42,133 nucleotides of DNA from an uncultured Blautia sp. (GCA_900539145.1 UQAX01000022.1:1-42133); one strand, 5' to 3'; counted from the stretch's first letter, positions 23,360 through 32,386 are shown. Numbers and translations: made by a program. Notes: generated by a model from the letters alone, not told the origin.

Positions 23360-23699
23360 AATCGGCAAAAAATATGAAGCACAGGCAGCCGAATTTTTGG
23401 AAAAACAAGGATATTTGATATTAGAGCGAAACTTTCAGTGCAGACAGGGAGAAATTGATTTAATCGGAAAAGAAGGCGAATATCTGTGTTTTATCGAGGT
23501 AAAATACAGAAAAAGTGCAAATTACGGAACTCCACTGGAAGCAGTGACAAAAGCAAAACAAAGAAAAATTTCAAAAACAGCGTTATATTACCTTGCAAAA
23601 GAAGGGTATCCAGAGGATACGCCCTGCCGTTTTGATGTGGTAGGAATGACTTCTGACAAGGCAGAACTTGTTCGAAATGCCTTTTTATATCAAAGATAA
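23352..23699 (+). CDS. yraN: YraN/UPF0102 family nuclease-like protein
   Basis: This is a 115-aa protein of the UPF0102 family with a Holliday-junction-resolvase-like restriction-endonuclease fold. The core motifs are GEIDLIG and CFIEVKYRKS, the D-ExK pattern of this fold. GNxxE is replaced by GKKYEAQAAEFL at the start, as in many members. Function is not established. It follows rnhB in the common Firmicute order. Confidence 0.9.
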   Translation: MNEIGKKYEAQAAEFLEKQGYLILERNFQCRQGEIDLIGKEGEYLCFIEVKYRKSANYGTPLEAVTKAKQRKISKTALYYLAKEGYPEDTPCRFDVVGMTSDKAELVRNAFLYQR

Positions 23700-23787
23700 A
23701 CAGAAAAAATCAATAGAATAATTGCATAAATTTGACAGAAAATCTTAGGCACTATTACATAAATGTTACGAAAAAATGAAAAAAGAC

Positions 23788-23816
23788 TATTCTTCCTGTG
23801 AACTTTGTGTTATAAT
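23788..23816 (+). promoter_or_regulatory. Promoter for the 3D-domain protein
   Basis: TATAAT at 23811-23816 is preceded by TGTGT; the -35 region (near TATTCT/TTCCTG) is weak. The gap 23700-23846 holds no other clear signal. Confidence 0.5.
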
Positions 23817-23846
23817 CGGTTTTGGTTATGAAAAGGAGCTTTGATT

Positions 23847-25067
23847 ATGAAGAAAAAAACAAGTACAGGCCTGATTTTGGGGCTTTTATCAGCAAGTCTG
23901 ATTATCACTCCTTGTTACGCTGCGACAACACAGAGCAAGATTTCTGCGGAGCAGGGTAAACAAAAGGAAAATGAGAAACAGTTAAACGATGCTCAGGGAA
24001 GAATCAAAAGTCTGGAATCCAAGAAAAATGATTTGGAAGGGTACTTGACAGAACTGAATAACCAACTTAGCGAATTGGGAGAAAACCTTCAGGATATTCA
24101 GAGTCAGTCAGATGCAAGACAGGAAGAACTGGCGGAGCTTGAAACCCAACTGGGCGAAGCGCAAAAGAAAGAAGAAGAACAGTATTCCAAAATGAAGCTT
24201 CGTATTCAATATATGTACGAAAATTCAAATAGTTCTTATATGACGTTGTTTTTGGAAGCGAAAGACCTTTCAGAATTTTTAAGTCAGGCAGAAAATATGT
24301 CACAGATGACAAAGTATGACAGAAAGATGCTGGAAGAATATAAAAAGACAACAGACGAAATTAAAGAAAAAGAAGAAAGTATAAAAAAAGAGCAGAAAAA
24401 GCTTAAAAAGCTTCATGCAGAAAGCTTGGACAAGCAGGATGAGATTTCAGCAGTTATGAAAAGTACACGGGCACAGATGGAAGAATATGAAACACAGATT
24501 TCCACAGAGCAGAGTACGACAAAATCATTGCTGAATAAAATCAGTGCACAGAGTGATAAAATCAATGCTTTAATTAAGCAGGAAAAGGATGAGGAAGCTA
24601 CACAGGCACAGAAACCGTCTGTACAAACTCCGAAACCGGATAATACAACGAAGCCGGAAAGTAATATAAAACCGGACAATACAGCAAAACCTGAAAACAA
24701 ACCTGCGCCGGAAGAGAGTAAGCCGGAAACACCGCAGACACCGGAAGACAATAACAGCAGTTCTCAGGAAGAACAGAATTCATCTGGTGAAAAGTATTTA
24801 GGTAAATTCAAAATTACAGCATATTGTAACGGTTCTTGCTGCGGCGGACATGAAAGCGGTTTAACTGCCAGCGGAACGGTTCCGGTACAGGGAAGAACAG
24901 TTGCCATGGGTGGTGTGCCGTTTGGTACAAAGCTTAGAATTAACGGCACTGTGTATACCGTAGAAGATACAGGTGTTCCTTACGGACATGTAGATGTTTA
25001 TTTTGAGAAACATGAGGATGCACATGCATTTGGAAAGATGTATGCAGACGTATATCAGGTGAATTAA
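23847..25067 (+). CDS. Secreted coiled-coil protein with C-terminal 3D domain
   Basis: This is an exported cell-wall protein of 406 aa. A signal peptide covers residues 1 to about 27 (cut near CYAATT). A long coiled coil follows to about residue 235, resembling PcsB/CwlO-type hydrolases (SYMTLFLEAKDLSEFLSQAENMSQM is split here as SYMTLFLEAKDLSEFL...). A Pro/Lys/Asp/Asn-rich linker runs over about 250-310. The C-terminal 3D domain (about 316-406) has FKITAYC, GLTASG, GTKLRING, EDTG and HVDVY, the MltA-like fold with three aspartates. Muralytic activity is inferred. The start at 23847 is 8 bases after AAGGAG. Confidence 0.88.
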   Translation: MKKKTSTGLILGLLSASLIITPCYAATTQSKISAEQGKQKENEKQLNDAQGRIKSLESKKNDLEGYLTELNNQLSELGENLQDIQSQSDARQEELAELETQLGEAQKKEEEQYSKMKLRIQYMYENSNSSYMTLFLEAKDLSEFLSQAENMSQMTKYDRKMLEEYKKTTDEIKEKEESIKKEQKKLKKLHAESLDKQDEISAVMKSTRAQMEEYETQISTEQSTTKSLLNKISAQSDKINALIKQEKDEEATQAQKPSVQTPKPDNTTKPESNIKPDNTAKPENKPAPEESKPETPQTPEDNNSSSQEEQNSSGEKYLGKFKITAYCNGSCCGGHESGLTASGTVPVQGRTVAMGGVPFGTKLRINGTVYTVEDTGVPYGHVDVYFEKHEDAHAFGKMYADVYQVN

Positions 25068-25075
25068 AGATTACA

Positions 25076-25111
25076 TAAAAAACAGATGGTCATGTAACCA
25101 TCTGTTTTTGT
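25076..25111. terminator. Bidirectional terminator
   Basis: AACAGATGGT (25081-25090) and ACCATCTGTT (25097-25106) form a perfect stem flanked by A-run and T-run. It serves both the 3D-domain gene and the converging prs gene. Confidence 0.92.
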
Positions 25112-25124
25112 GTCTTATAAGCTT

Positions 25125-26288
25125 TTAGCATCTTTTCAGAAGCTTGTTGATTTTTTCTGTTGTATTTCGAACTTTGTTTACGGATAAGTCATGGTTTAAA
25201 ATATCCATGATACTTGCCAGATATTTACTCATATCAGCTTCCAGATAATAAGGACGTGTCAGTAATTCAGGATTTCGGTAATTCAGATTTGTGGTAATCA
25301 CACGATAAATATATTCTTTTTCGTAATATTCATCGAATTTTTCCAGTCCGTCTGTGAAAAGACCGAAAGTAGTACATACGATAACACGTTTTGCCTTGCG
25401 TTCTTTTAACTTTCTTGCAACATCTAACATACTTTCTCCGGAAGAAATCATATCATCAATAACGATAACGTCTTTTCCTTCTACGGAGTCGCCTAAGAAT
25501 TCATGGGCAACAATCGGATTACGTCCGTTTACTACTGTGGAATAATCACGGCGTTTATAGAACATACCCATGTCAACACCTAAGATATTAGAGAAGTAAA
25601 CGGCTCTTTGCATTGCGCCTTCGTCAGGACTGATAATCATCAGGTGCTCATTATCAATTTTAAAATCTTCGATGTTTGCACATAATGTTTTTAAAAACTG
25701 GTAAGTTGGCATGAAGTTGTCAAATCCGGATAAAGGAATTGCATTCTGCATACGTGGATCATGAGCGTCGAAAGTAATGATATTGGAAACGCCCATTTGA
25801 ACCAATTCTTGAAGTGCAAGAGCGCAGTCAAGAGACTCTCTTTTACTTCTTTTATGCTGACGGCTTTCGTAGAGGAAAGGCATGATAACGTTAATACGAT
25901 GCGCCTTTCCGGCAGCAGTAGCAATAATACGTTTTAAATCCTGATAATGGTCGTCCGGTGACATGTGATTAACATGTCCGCACATGTTATAGGTTAAGCT
26001 GTGGTTACAGACATCCACCATAGCAAACATATCTGCGCCACGGATAGACTCGTTGATAACGCCTTTGGCTTCTCCGGAACCAAAACGTGGACAGCTGCAG
26101 TCAATAAGAAAACTGTTTTCAGCATAACCCCGGAAATTTAATCCGGATTGATTGTGAGAATTTAATTCTTTTCGGAATTGTACCAGATGAGCATCTACCT
26201 GAGAAGCTAATTCAGAACAGCTTTTTAATGCAGCTATTTTAATAGGAGCCACCGGGATAGATTTTTCCAGCAAACTGATATTAACCAT
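25125..26288 (-). CDS. prs: Ribose-phosphate pyrophosphokinase
   Basis: Prs makes PRPP from ribose 5-phosphate and ATP, feeding purine, pyrimidine, His, Trp and NAD synthesis. The 387-aa protein is longer than the classical 310-320 aa enzyme, as in a clostridial subgroup. It shows VIMPFLYESRQHKR, ITFDAHDPRMQNA, SPDEGAMQRA and the PRPP loop VIVIDDMISSGES. The start at 26288 follows TGGAGGTC; the in-frame ATG at 26348 is rejected because it overlaps the promoter. It stands alone between convergent and divergent neighbours. Confidence 0.92.
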   Translation of the reverse strand: MVNISLLEKSIPVAPIKIAALKSCSELASQVDAHLVQFRKELNSHNQSGLNFRGYAENSFLIDCSCPRFGSGEAKGVINESIRGADMFAMVDVCNHSLTYNMCGHVNHMSPDDHYQDLKRIIATAAGKAHRINVIMPFLYESRQHKRSKRESLDCALALQELVQMGVSNIITFDAHDPRMQNAIPLSGFDNFMPTYQFLKTLCANIEDFKIDNEHLMIISPDEGAMQRAVYFSNILGVDMGMFYKRRDYSTVVNGRNPIVAHEFLGDSVEGKDVIVIDDMISSGESMLDVARKLKERKAKRVIVCTTFGLFTDGLEKFDEYYEKEYIYRVITTNLNYRNPELLTRPYYLEADMSKYLASIMDILNHDLSVNKVRNTTEKINKLLKRC

Positions 26289-26332
26289 AATGACCTCCAT
26301 TTTACAGTTATTTGACATAATTACACAATAAG

Positions 26333-26361
26333 TTATAACATTCGACACATATAGGAGTCAA
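26333..26361 (-). promoter_or_regulatory. Promoter for prs
   Basis: On the reverse strand, TTGACT (26361-26356) and TTATAA (26338-26333) have a 17-base spacer. It lies about 45 bases before the prs start. Confidence 0.55.
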
Positions 26362-26370
26362 GGAAAAATA

Positions 26371-26399
26371 TTGCTTTTTTCATATAATATTGGTATTAT
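26371..26399 (+). promoter_or_regulatory. Promoter for the DUF512-der operon
   Basis: TTGCTT (26371-26376), 17-base spacer, TATTAT (26394-26399). A TATAAT at 26383-26388 is an alternative -10 with no good -35. Confidence 0.45.
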
Positions 26400-26431
26400 A
26401 GAAAATAACGGGCATTTGCAGGAGGAAGAAT

Positions 26432-27814
26432 ATGAAAAATAACCGACATAAAATCAGCCAGGTGAAAGAAGGAAGCATTGCCTGGGAGTTAGAATTAGAA
26501 CCGGGAGATGAGTTAATCAGTATCAATGGAGAGACCATAGAAGATGTATTTGATTATCACTATCTGGTGAATGACGAGTATATAGAACTGCTGGTGAGAA
26601 AACCCAGTGGAGAAGAATGGGAACTGGAGATTGAGAAAGAATTTGAAGAGGATTTGGGTATTGAGTTTGAAAACAGTCTGATGGACGAATATCGTTCCTG
26701 CAGAAATAAATGTGTTTTTTGCTTTATCGACCAGATGCCTCCGGGAATGAGAGAAACCTTGTATTTTAAAGATGATGACTCTCGACTTTCCTTTTTACAG
26801 GGAAATTATGTAACACTTACCAATATGAGCGACCATGATATTGACCGAATTATTCACTATCATTTAGCACCGATTAATATTTCTTTTCAGACTACAAATC
26901 CAAAGCTTCGTTGCAAAATGTTAAATAACCGCTTTGCAGGTGATATTTTTCCAAAGGTACAGCGGTTATTTGAAGCAGGAATTGAAATGAACGGGCAGAT
27001 TGTTCTGTGTAAGGGGTTAAATGACAAGGAAGAGCTGGAGCGCAGTATTCGTGATTTGACACAGTATTTACCTCATTTGAGAAGTGTTTCCGTAGTTCCT
27101 GTGGGACTTAGCAAATACAGAGACGGACTGTATCCTTTAGAGCCGTTTACAAAAGAAGAAGCAGAGCAGGTGATTGCCACCATTGAGAGCTGGCAAAAGA
27201 AAATATTCCCTGAATATGGGGTGCATTTCATTCATGCCAGTGACGAATGGTATCTGTTAGCAGGAAGAGAGCTTCCGGAGGAAGAACGCTATGACGGCTA
27301 TCTTCAGTTGGAAAACGGAGTGGGTATGCTGCGGCTTTTGGATACGGAAGTGACAGAGGCTTTGAAAGACAAGCCTTCTGATAACAGAAAGAGAAAAATT
27401 TCTTTTGCCACAGGAAAGCTGGCATATCCTTATATACGCAGATATGCGGACAAGGTAAACGAGAAGTTCCCGCACATAGAAATTCAGGGGTATGAAATAC
27501 GCAATGACTTTTTCGGGGAACGGATTACTGTGTCAGGACTTTTAACAGGACAGGACATTATGAAACAGCTTGCGGATGAAGATTTTGGAGAGTGCCTGTT
27601 GCTTCCCTGTAATCTGCTTCGCAGTGGGGAAGATGTGTTTTTGGATGATAAAACCGTAGGCGAAATTGAAACAGCCTTAAATGTTCCTGTACAGATTGTA
27701 GATGAGACAGGTGCAGATTTTGTAGCGGCAATTTTAGGAGAAAATACAGGAAAAGCAAATAAAAGGAGAACAATGTATGAGCAAACCGATTGTAGCAATT
27801 GTTGGAAGGCCTAA
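26432..27814 (+). CDS. DUF512 radical-SAM-like PDZ protein
   Basis: This is a 460-aa protein with an N-terminal PDZ-like segment (about 1-70: VKEGSIAWELELEPGDELISI is the start region). Next comes a radical-SAM-type Cys triplet C90-xxx-C94-xx-C97 (CRNKCVFC), then a DUF512 C-terminal region (YGVHFIHASDEWY, YDGYLQLENGVGML). The family is found beside der in clostridia; its reaction is unknown. Its end overlaps der by 38 bases. A GGAGGAAGAAT site supports the start. Confidence 0.87.
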   Translation: MKNNRHKISQVKEGSIAWELELEPGDELISINGETIEDVFDYHYLVNDEYIELLVRKPSGEEWELEIEKEFEEDLGIEFENSLMDEYRSCRNKCVFCFIDQMPPGMRETLYFKDDDSRLSFLQGNYVTLTNMSDHDIDRIIHYHLAPINISFQTTNPKLRCKMLNNRFAGDIFPKVQRLFEAGIEMNGQIVLCKGLNDKEELERSIRDLTQYLPHLRSVSVVPVGLSKYRDGLYPLEPFTKEEAEQVIATIESWQKKIFPEYGVHFIHASDEWYLLAGRELPEEERYDGYLQLENGVGMLRLLDTEVTEALKDKPSDNRKRKISFATGKLAYPYIRRYADKVNEKFPHIEIQGYEIRNDFFGERITVSGLLTGQDIMKQLADEDFGECLLLPCNLLRSGEDVFLDDKTVGEIETALNVPVQIVDETGADFVAAILGENTGKANKRRTMYEQTDCSNCWKA

Positions 27815-29102
27815 TGTAGGAAAATCAACACTTTTTAATGCCCTTGCAGGGGAAAAGATTTCGATTGTAAAGGACACACCGGGAGTTACAAGGGACAGAA
27901 TTTATGCAGATGTAACATGGCTGGACAAGACTTTTACCATGATTGATACTGGAGGAATTGAACCGGAAAGTAAAGATATTATTCTTTCTCAGATGAGAGA
28001 GCAGGCACAGATTGCCATTGATACCGCAGACGTTATTATTTTTATGACAGATGTTCGTCAGGGATTGGTAGATGCCGATGCCAAGGTAGCGGATATGCTT
28101 CGAAGAAGCAAAAAGCCGGTAGTTTTAGTTGTAAATAAAGTGGACAGCTTCCAGAAATTTATGATGGATACCTATGAGTTTTACAATCTGGGAATTGGTG
28201 AACCGGTACCGATTTCTGCTGCGTCTATGCTGGGACTGGGAGATATGCTGGAAAAAGTGGTAGAGCATTTTGATGACAATGCACAAAATGATGAGGAAGA
28301 TGAAATTCCGAAAATCGCAGTGGTAGGAAAGCCGAATGTAGGAAAATCTTCTTTGATTAACAAAATCTTAGGAGAAGACCGTGTAATCGTTTCTAACATT
28401 GCAGGAACCACCAGAGATGCCATTGATACAAAGGTAACTTATCAGGGAAGAGAGTATACTTTTATTGATACAGCCGGTCTTCGCAGAAAAAATAAGATTA
28501 AAGAAGAGCTGGAAAGATACAGTATTATTCGTACAGTAACTGCCGTAGAAAGAGCAGACGTGGTGGTTATGATGATTGACGCCACAGAAGGCGTAACAGA
28601 GCAGGATGCAAAAATTGCAGGAATTGCTCATGACAGGGGAAAAGGCGTAGTAATCGCTGTAAATAAATGGGATGCCATTGAAAAGAATGACAAAACTATT
28701 TACAAATTTACCAATAAAGTAAGAGAAACGCTTTCTTACATGCCTTATGCAGAGATTATGTTCATTTCTGCACATACAGGACAGAGAATTCCAAAGCTTT
28801 TTGAAACCATTGACATGGTTCTGGAAAATCAGACACTGCGTATTCAGACAGGTGTTTTAAATGAGATTATTACAGAAGCAACAGCTCTTCAGCAGCCGCC
28901 TTCTGACAAGGGAAAACGCTTAAAAATCTTCTATACGACACAGGTTTCCGTAAAACCGCCTACTTTTGTTATTTTTGTAAATGACAGGGAATTGATGCAC
29001 TTTTCTTATGTGAGATATTTGGAAAACAAAATCAGAGAAGCGTTTGGATTTAAAGGAACTTCGCTGAAATTTATTATTCGTGAGCGAAAAGAGGGAGAAT
29101 AG
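27777..29102 (+). CDS. der: Ribosome biogenesis GTPase Der (EngA)
   Basis: Der is a double-GTPase required for 50S assembly. The 441-aa protein has two P-loops (GRPNVGKST near residue 9 and GKPNVGKSS near 184), the NKVD and NKWD specificity motifs, and a C-terminal KH-like domain (QVSVKPPTFVIFVND). AAAAGGAGAAC precedes the ATG inside the upstream gene. Length is normal. Confidence 0.97.
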   Translation: MSKPIVAIVGRPNVGKSTLFNALAGEKISIVKDTPGVTRDRIYADVTWLDKTFTMIDTGGIEPESKDIILSQMREQAQIAIDTADVIIFMTDVRQGLVDADAKVADMLRRSKKPVVLVVNKVDSFQKFMMDTYEFYNLGIGEPVPISAASMLGLGDMLEKVVEHFDDNAQNDEEDEIPKIAVVGKPNVGKSSLINKILGEDRVIVSNIAGTTRDAIDTKVTYQGREYTFIDTAGLRRKNKIKEELERYSIIRTVTAVERADVVVMMIDATEGVTEQDAKIAGIAHDRGKGVVIAVNKWDAIEKNDKTIYKFTNKVRETLSYMPYAEIMFISAHTGQRIPKLFETIDMVLENQTLRIQTGVLNEIITEATALQQPPSDKGKRLKIFYTTQVSVKPPTFVIFVNDRELMHFSYVRYLENKIREAFGFKGTSLKFIIRERKEGE

Positions 29103-29107
29103 AGAAA

Positions 29108-29752
29108 ATGTTAGCGAGGGTGATTTGTCTGGCAATCGGTTATGTATGCGGGTTATTTCAAACCTCTTACATTTACGGAAAGAAAAACGGAATTGATATA
29201 CGTGAACATGGAAGCGGAAATGCAGGAAGCACCAATGCGTTGAGAACGCTGGGAAAAAAGGCAGGTGCACTGACGCTTTTGGGAGACTGTCTGAAATGCG
29301 TGGTGGCTATCCTTGTTGCAAAGCTGCTTTTTGCATCTCATCAGGGAGAGGATTTGCTTTTGTTGGAATTGTATGCGGGAGCGGGATGCGTCTTGGGACA
29401 TAATTTTCCTTTTTATTTGAAGTTTAAAGGAGGAAAAGGAATTGCGGCATCCGTAGGTCTTTTACTGGCATTTGACTGGAGACTGTTTCTGATTTGCGCC
29501 GTATTGTTCTTTGGAGCATTTTTCCTTACACATTATGTATCTTTAGGCTCTTTGCTGGCATACTTTGGATTTGTGGTGGCACTGATTATTTTCGGGCAAA
29601 TGGGAACTTACGATTGTACGCAAGCTGCTTTATATGAAATGTATGGTGTAGCAACAGGTTTGATGCTTCTGGCATATTGGCGTCACAGACAGAATATTGT
29701 TCGTTTAATACATGGAAACGAAAATAAAATTTTTCTTGGAAAAAAGAGGTAG
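29108..29752 (+). CDS. plsY: Acyl-phosphate glycerol-3-phosphate acyltransferase PlsY
   Basis: PlsY acylates glycerol-3-phosphate with acyl phosphate, the first committed step of phospholipid synthesis. The 214-aa membrane protein has about five helices and the family motifs GSGNAGSTNALRTLGKK, HNFPFYLKFKGGKGIA and the C-terminal RHRQNIVRLIHGNE. It is directly between der and gpsA; PlsY and GpsA act in the same pathway. GAGGGAGAATAGAG overlaps the der end and serves as ribosome binding site. Confidence 0.96.
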   Translation: MLARVICLAIGYVCGLFQTSYIYGKKNGIDIREHGSGNAGSTNALRTLGKKAGALTLLGDCLKCVVAILVAKLLFASHQGEDLLLLELYAGAGCVLGHNFPFYLKFKGGKGIAASVGLLLAFDWRLFLICAVLFFGAFFLTHYVSLGSLLAYFGFVVALIIFGQMGTYDCTQAALYEMYGVATGLMLLAYWRHRQNIVRLIHGNENKIFLGKKR

Positions 29753-29758
29753 AAGCTT

Positions 29759-30775
29759 ATGAGTAAAGTAAGTGTAATTGGGGCGGGAAGCTGGGGCACG
29801 GCTCTGGCAATTCTCTTAGAGAAAAACGGGCATCAGGTGACCTTGTGGTCTCACAGGGAAGAAGAGGCAAAAGAACTGGCAAAGAGCAGAGAACATAAGT
29901 CGAAATTGCCGGGAGTAGAGATACCGGAGGGAATTGAGATTATTGGCAATTTGGAAAGCGCTTTAAGAGAAAAAGATGTGATTGTTTTTGCTGTGCCTTC
30001 TGTGGCAGTACGCAGTACAGCAAAAAAGGTTGCCCCTTATGTGAAGGAAGGACAGCTAATTGTCAATGTGGCAAAGGGGATAGAGGAGACTACTCTAATG
30101 ACGCTTACCGACATTATCGAAGAAGAAATTCCGGGAGCAAAAGGCTGCGTGCTCTCAGGTCCAAGTCATGCAGAGGAGGTAAGCCGTGGGCTCCCTACAA
30201 CCTGTGTGGTAGGAGCGAAGGACAAAGAAACAGCAGAGTTTTTGCAGAATATTTTTATGAGTCCTGTCTTTCGTGTCTATATCAGTCCGGACATTCTGGG
30301 GATTGAGCTGGGCGGCGCACTGAAAAATGTTATTGCGCTGGCAGCGGGGACAGCAGACGGACTGGGATACGGAGATAATACAAAGGCTGCGCTAATTACA
30401 AGAGGAATTACGGAAATTGCCCGTCTGGGGATTGCCATGGGAGCAAAAGCAGACACCTTCTACGGATTATCCGGCATAGGAGATTTAATTGTGACTTGTG
30501 CAAGTAAGCACAGCAGAAACCGAAAAGCCGGTTATCTCATGGGACAGGGCAGAAACATGCAGCAGGCAATGGATGAAGTGAATATGGTGGTAGAAGGCGT
30601 ATACTCTGCAAAAGCAGGTCTTGCACTGTCACAGAAATATAAGGTGGAAATGCCTATTATCGAGCAGGTAAATAAAGTGCTTTTTGAGGGAAAAGCACCT
30701 GCTGATGCGGTAAGAGAATTAATGGTAAGAGATAAAAAAATTGAATCATGGGATAGCACATGGACAATGGAATAA
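29759..30775 (+). CDS. gpsA: Glycerol-3-phosphate dehydrogenase [NAD(P)+]
   Basis: GpsA reduces dihydroxyacetone phosphate to sn-glycerol-3-phosphate, the substrate for PlsY. The 338-aa protein begins with the Rossmann motif VIGAGSWGTALAILL and continues with SGPSHAEEV, ELGGALKNVIALAAG, the catalytic Lys in LKNV, and GLSGIGDLIVTC. Length is normal. AAAAAGAGG lies upstream. It ends the der-plsY-gpsA run. Confidence 0.97.
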   Translation: MSKVSVIGAGSWGTALAILLEKNGHQVTLWSHREEEAKELAKSREHKSKLPGVEIPEGIEIIGNLESALREKDVIVFAVPSVAVRSTAKKVAPYVKEGQLIVNVAKGIEETTLMTLTDIIEEEIPGAKGCVLSGPSHAEEVSRGLPTTCVVGAKDKETAEFLQNIFMSPVFRVYISPDILGIELGGALKNVIALAAGTADGLGYGDNTKAALITRGITEIARLGIAMGAKADTFYGLSGIGDLIVTCASKHSRNRKAGYLMGQGRNMQQAMDEVNMVVEGVYSAKAGLALSQKYKVEMPIIEQVNKVLFEGKAPADAVRELMVRDKKIESWDSTWTME

Positions 30776-30779
30776 ATGT

Positions 30780-30817
30780 AAAAGGGCTGCATATTTGTAT
30801 GATATGCAGCTCCTTTT
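30780..30817. terminator. Bidirectional terminator after gpsA
   Basis: AAAAGGGCTGCATAT (30780-30794) pairs with ATATGCAGC and CCTTTT (30802-30817) around one extra T. It serves gpsA and the converging aldo/keto reductase. Confidence 0.9.
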
Positions 30818-30834
30818 GGTAAGGGCGATATAAA

Positions 30835-31662
30835 TTAAAGTGCTATATCCTCCGGTATACCGGTCATACGTTCCCCTGCATTCATGGCAGAAATAGCTGA
30901 CATTTCTTCCGGTGTCAGAGAAAAATCGAAAATTTTACTGTTTTCTTCTAAATGATTTTTATCCCCTGCTTTTGGAATAACAGATATATTTTGCTGTACA
31001 AGCCAGCGAAGACCGATTTGCGCAGGCGTTTTCTGATGTCGATTTCCGATTTCAATCATCAGAGGACTGTTTATATAAGCACCTCTGGCAAGAGGCGCAT
31101 AGGCCTGAAGAGCAATGCCGTTACTTTGACAATAAGATACAAGCTCCGGATTTTGAAAAAGCGGATGTATTTCTATCTGATTAACGGCAGGAATAATATC
31201 AGAAGACTGTTTTAAAAGCTCTAAATCATGTACTGAAAAATTGGAAACACCAATGGATTTTATTACTCCGGCAGCCTGTAATTTTTCAAAGACACGCCAT
31301 GTATTGCAGTAGCAGCCGGGTACAGGCCAATGAATTAAGTATAAATCCAGATAGTCCAGCCCCAGACGCTCCAAGCTGCGATAAAAGCTGTCTTCGATAT
31401 TTCCGATACGCTGTGCGGTATTCCACAGTTTTGTGGTAAGAAATAGCTCGCTTCTGGGAATGGAAAGTGCCTTTAAGGCTTTTCCGATACCTTCTTCATT
31501 TTTATAAAAAGAAGCTGTGTCAATCAGATGGTAGCCACAGGAAAATGCTTCCAGAATTCCTTGTTTCAATTCGTTCTCATCTGTTGTTTTATATGTGCCA
31601 AGTCCTAACAGGGGCATTTCTTTTGTGTCGTTTAATTGAATAATATGATTGCCGAAAGACAT
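30835..31662 (-). CDS. Aldo/keto reductase
   Basis: This is a 275-aa NADPH-dependent reductase of the aldo/keto family, like 2,5-diketogluconate reductases. It shows LGLGTYKT, LIDTASFYKNE (catalytic D and Y), TTKLWN with the Lys, and LIHWPVPG with the His; GVSNFSVHDLE and VIPKAGDKNHLEEN complete the NADPH site. The start at 31662 follows AAGGAGG; an in-frame ATG at 31758 is not supported. Substrate unknown. It stands alone on the reverse strand. Confidence 0.92.
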   Translation of the reverse strand: MSFGNHIIQLNDTKEMPLLGLGTYKTTDENELKQGILEAFSCGYHLIDTASFYKNEEGIGKALKALSIPRSELFLTTKLWNTAQRIGNIEDSFYRSLERLGLDYLDLYLIHWPVPGCYCNTWRVFEKLQAAGVIKSIGVSNFSVHDLELLKQSSDIIPAVNQIEIHPLFQNPELVSYCQSNGIALQAYAPLARGAYINSPLMIEIGNRHQKTPAQIGLRWLVQQNISVIPKAGDKNHLEENSKIFDFSLTPEEMSAISAMNAGERMTGIPEDIAL

Positions 31663-31687
31663 ATAAAAACCTCCTTGTACTAGAAAC

Positions 31688-31718
31688 AGTATAACATGAA
31701 AATGTGAAGAATGTACAA
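31688..31718 (-). promoter_or_regulatory. Possible promoter for the aldo/keto reductase
   Basis: On the reverse strand, TTGTAC (31718-31713) and TATACT (31693-31688) are 19 bases apart, with an ATGT extended -10. Spacing is long, so support is modest. Confidence 0.35.
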
Positions 31719-31792
31719 CGTTTTTATTAAATTTCAAAGTTGGCAAAAGATTGTTCAAAAACCTACAAAATCCATAGCGAATAAAGGGGAAA

Positions 31793-31882
31793 ATGCTGTT
31801 TTCTGTATATGGAAAAAGATGTCAGGAAGAAGACTTATACAAAAGGGGAAAAGAGGCTTTTGAAGCTATTGCACAAAAATAA
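31793..31882 (+). CDS. Small open frame of 29 codons, unrecognised
   Basis: In the 392-bp gap between the aldo/keto reductase and the His-rich protein is a 29-aa frame. It starts with ATG after an AAAGGGG site and begins MLFSVYGKRCQEEDLYKRG; it is charged and helical-looking. No family is recognised. It could be a real small protein, the remnant of a longer gene, or chance. No other gene was seen in this gap. Confidence 0.25.
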   Translation: MLFSVYGKRCQEEDLYKRGKEAFEAIAQK

Positions 31883-31955
31883 CAAAAAGTTAAATAAATA
31901 AGTGGAGATATTGAAAATATTTACGGGTTGGACTTAGAAAAAAACATAAAATACC

Positions 31956-31984
31956 TTGATAAAAATAATGAAACCATGTATAAT
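31956..31984 (+). promoter_or_regulatory. Promoter for the Wood-Ljungdahl island
   Basis: TTGATA (31956-31961), 17-base spacer, TATAAT (31979-31984), the latter after ATG. The expected start is near 31991, giving a leader of about 64 bases before the His-rich gene. Confidence 0.75.
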
Positions 31985-32054
31985 GAGCTTAATTGATAAA
32001 TTATTGTCATTCAGTGCGTAAAAATATAAAACAGCGCACAGAAAGGATGGAAAA

Positions 32055-32384
32055 ATGCACTTAATCAAAGATGAAAATGGCAATGTAATTCCTCACGGAA
32101 GTGATCATCATCATGACCACGAGCACGGACATGAGCACTGCGGCAGCTGCAACAGTGACTGTCAGGGGAACTGCACAGACGAAGTGGTAGCCTTATTAAA
32201 TTATATGTTATCACACAATGAGCATCATGCAGAGGAATTAGACCAGATGGCAGAAAATCTGGAAAAGCTGGGTATGCCGGATGCAGCAAAAACCATTAAA
32301 GAAGGCGTTGCAGATTTCAAAAAAGGCAACATGCGTTTAGGATTGGCTCTGACACTGGTTAAGGAACATTTAAAGGAGGCGTAA
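32055..32384 (+). CDS. His/Cys-rich putative nickel-binding protein
   Basis: This is a 109-aa protein. Residues 14-28 hold eight His (HGSDHHHDHEHGHEH), followed by C29, C32, C36 and C40: a dense metal-binding region. The rest (about 47-109) is a helical domain with LLNYMLSHNEHHAEELDQMAE and VADFKKGNMRLG. It sits 2 bases before cooT and upstream of metF, cooC and CODH, so it may store or deliver nickel, much as the His-rich CooJ does elsewhere. It is not a CooJ homologue by obvious sequence. GAAAGGATGG precedes the ATG. Confidence 0.75.
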   Translation: MHLIKDENGNVIPHGSDHHHDHEHGHEHCGSCNSDCQGNCTDEVVALLNYMLSHNEHHAEELDQMAENLEKLGMPDAAKTIKEGVADFKKGNMRLGLALTLVKEHLKEA

Positions 32385-32386
32385 AT

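Noticed and set aside
24600..24760. Short repeated units in DNA (CCGGATAATAC / CCGGACAATAC, AAGCCGG) that look like a small tandem array
   Set aside because: They encode the Pro/Lys/Asn linker of the 3D-domain protein. The units are irregular and in frame, with no spacers, so this is not a CRISPR array.
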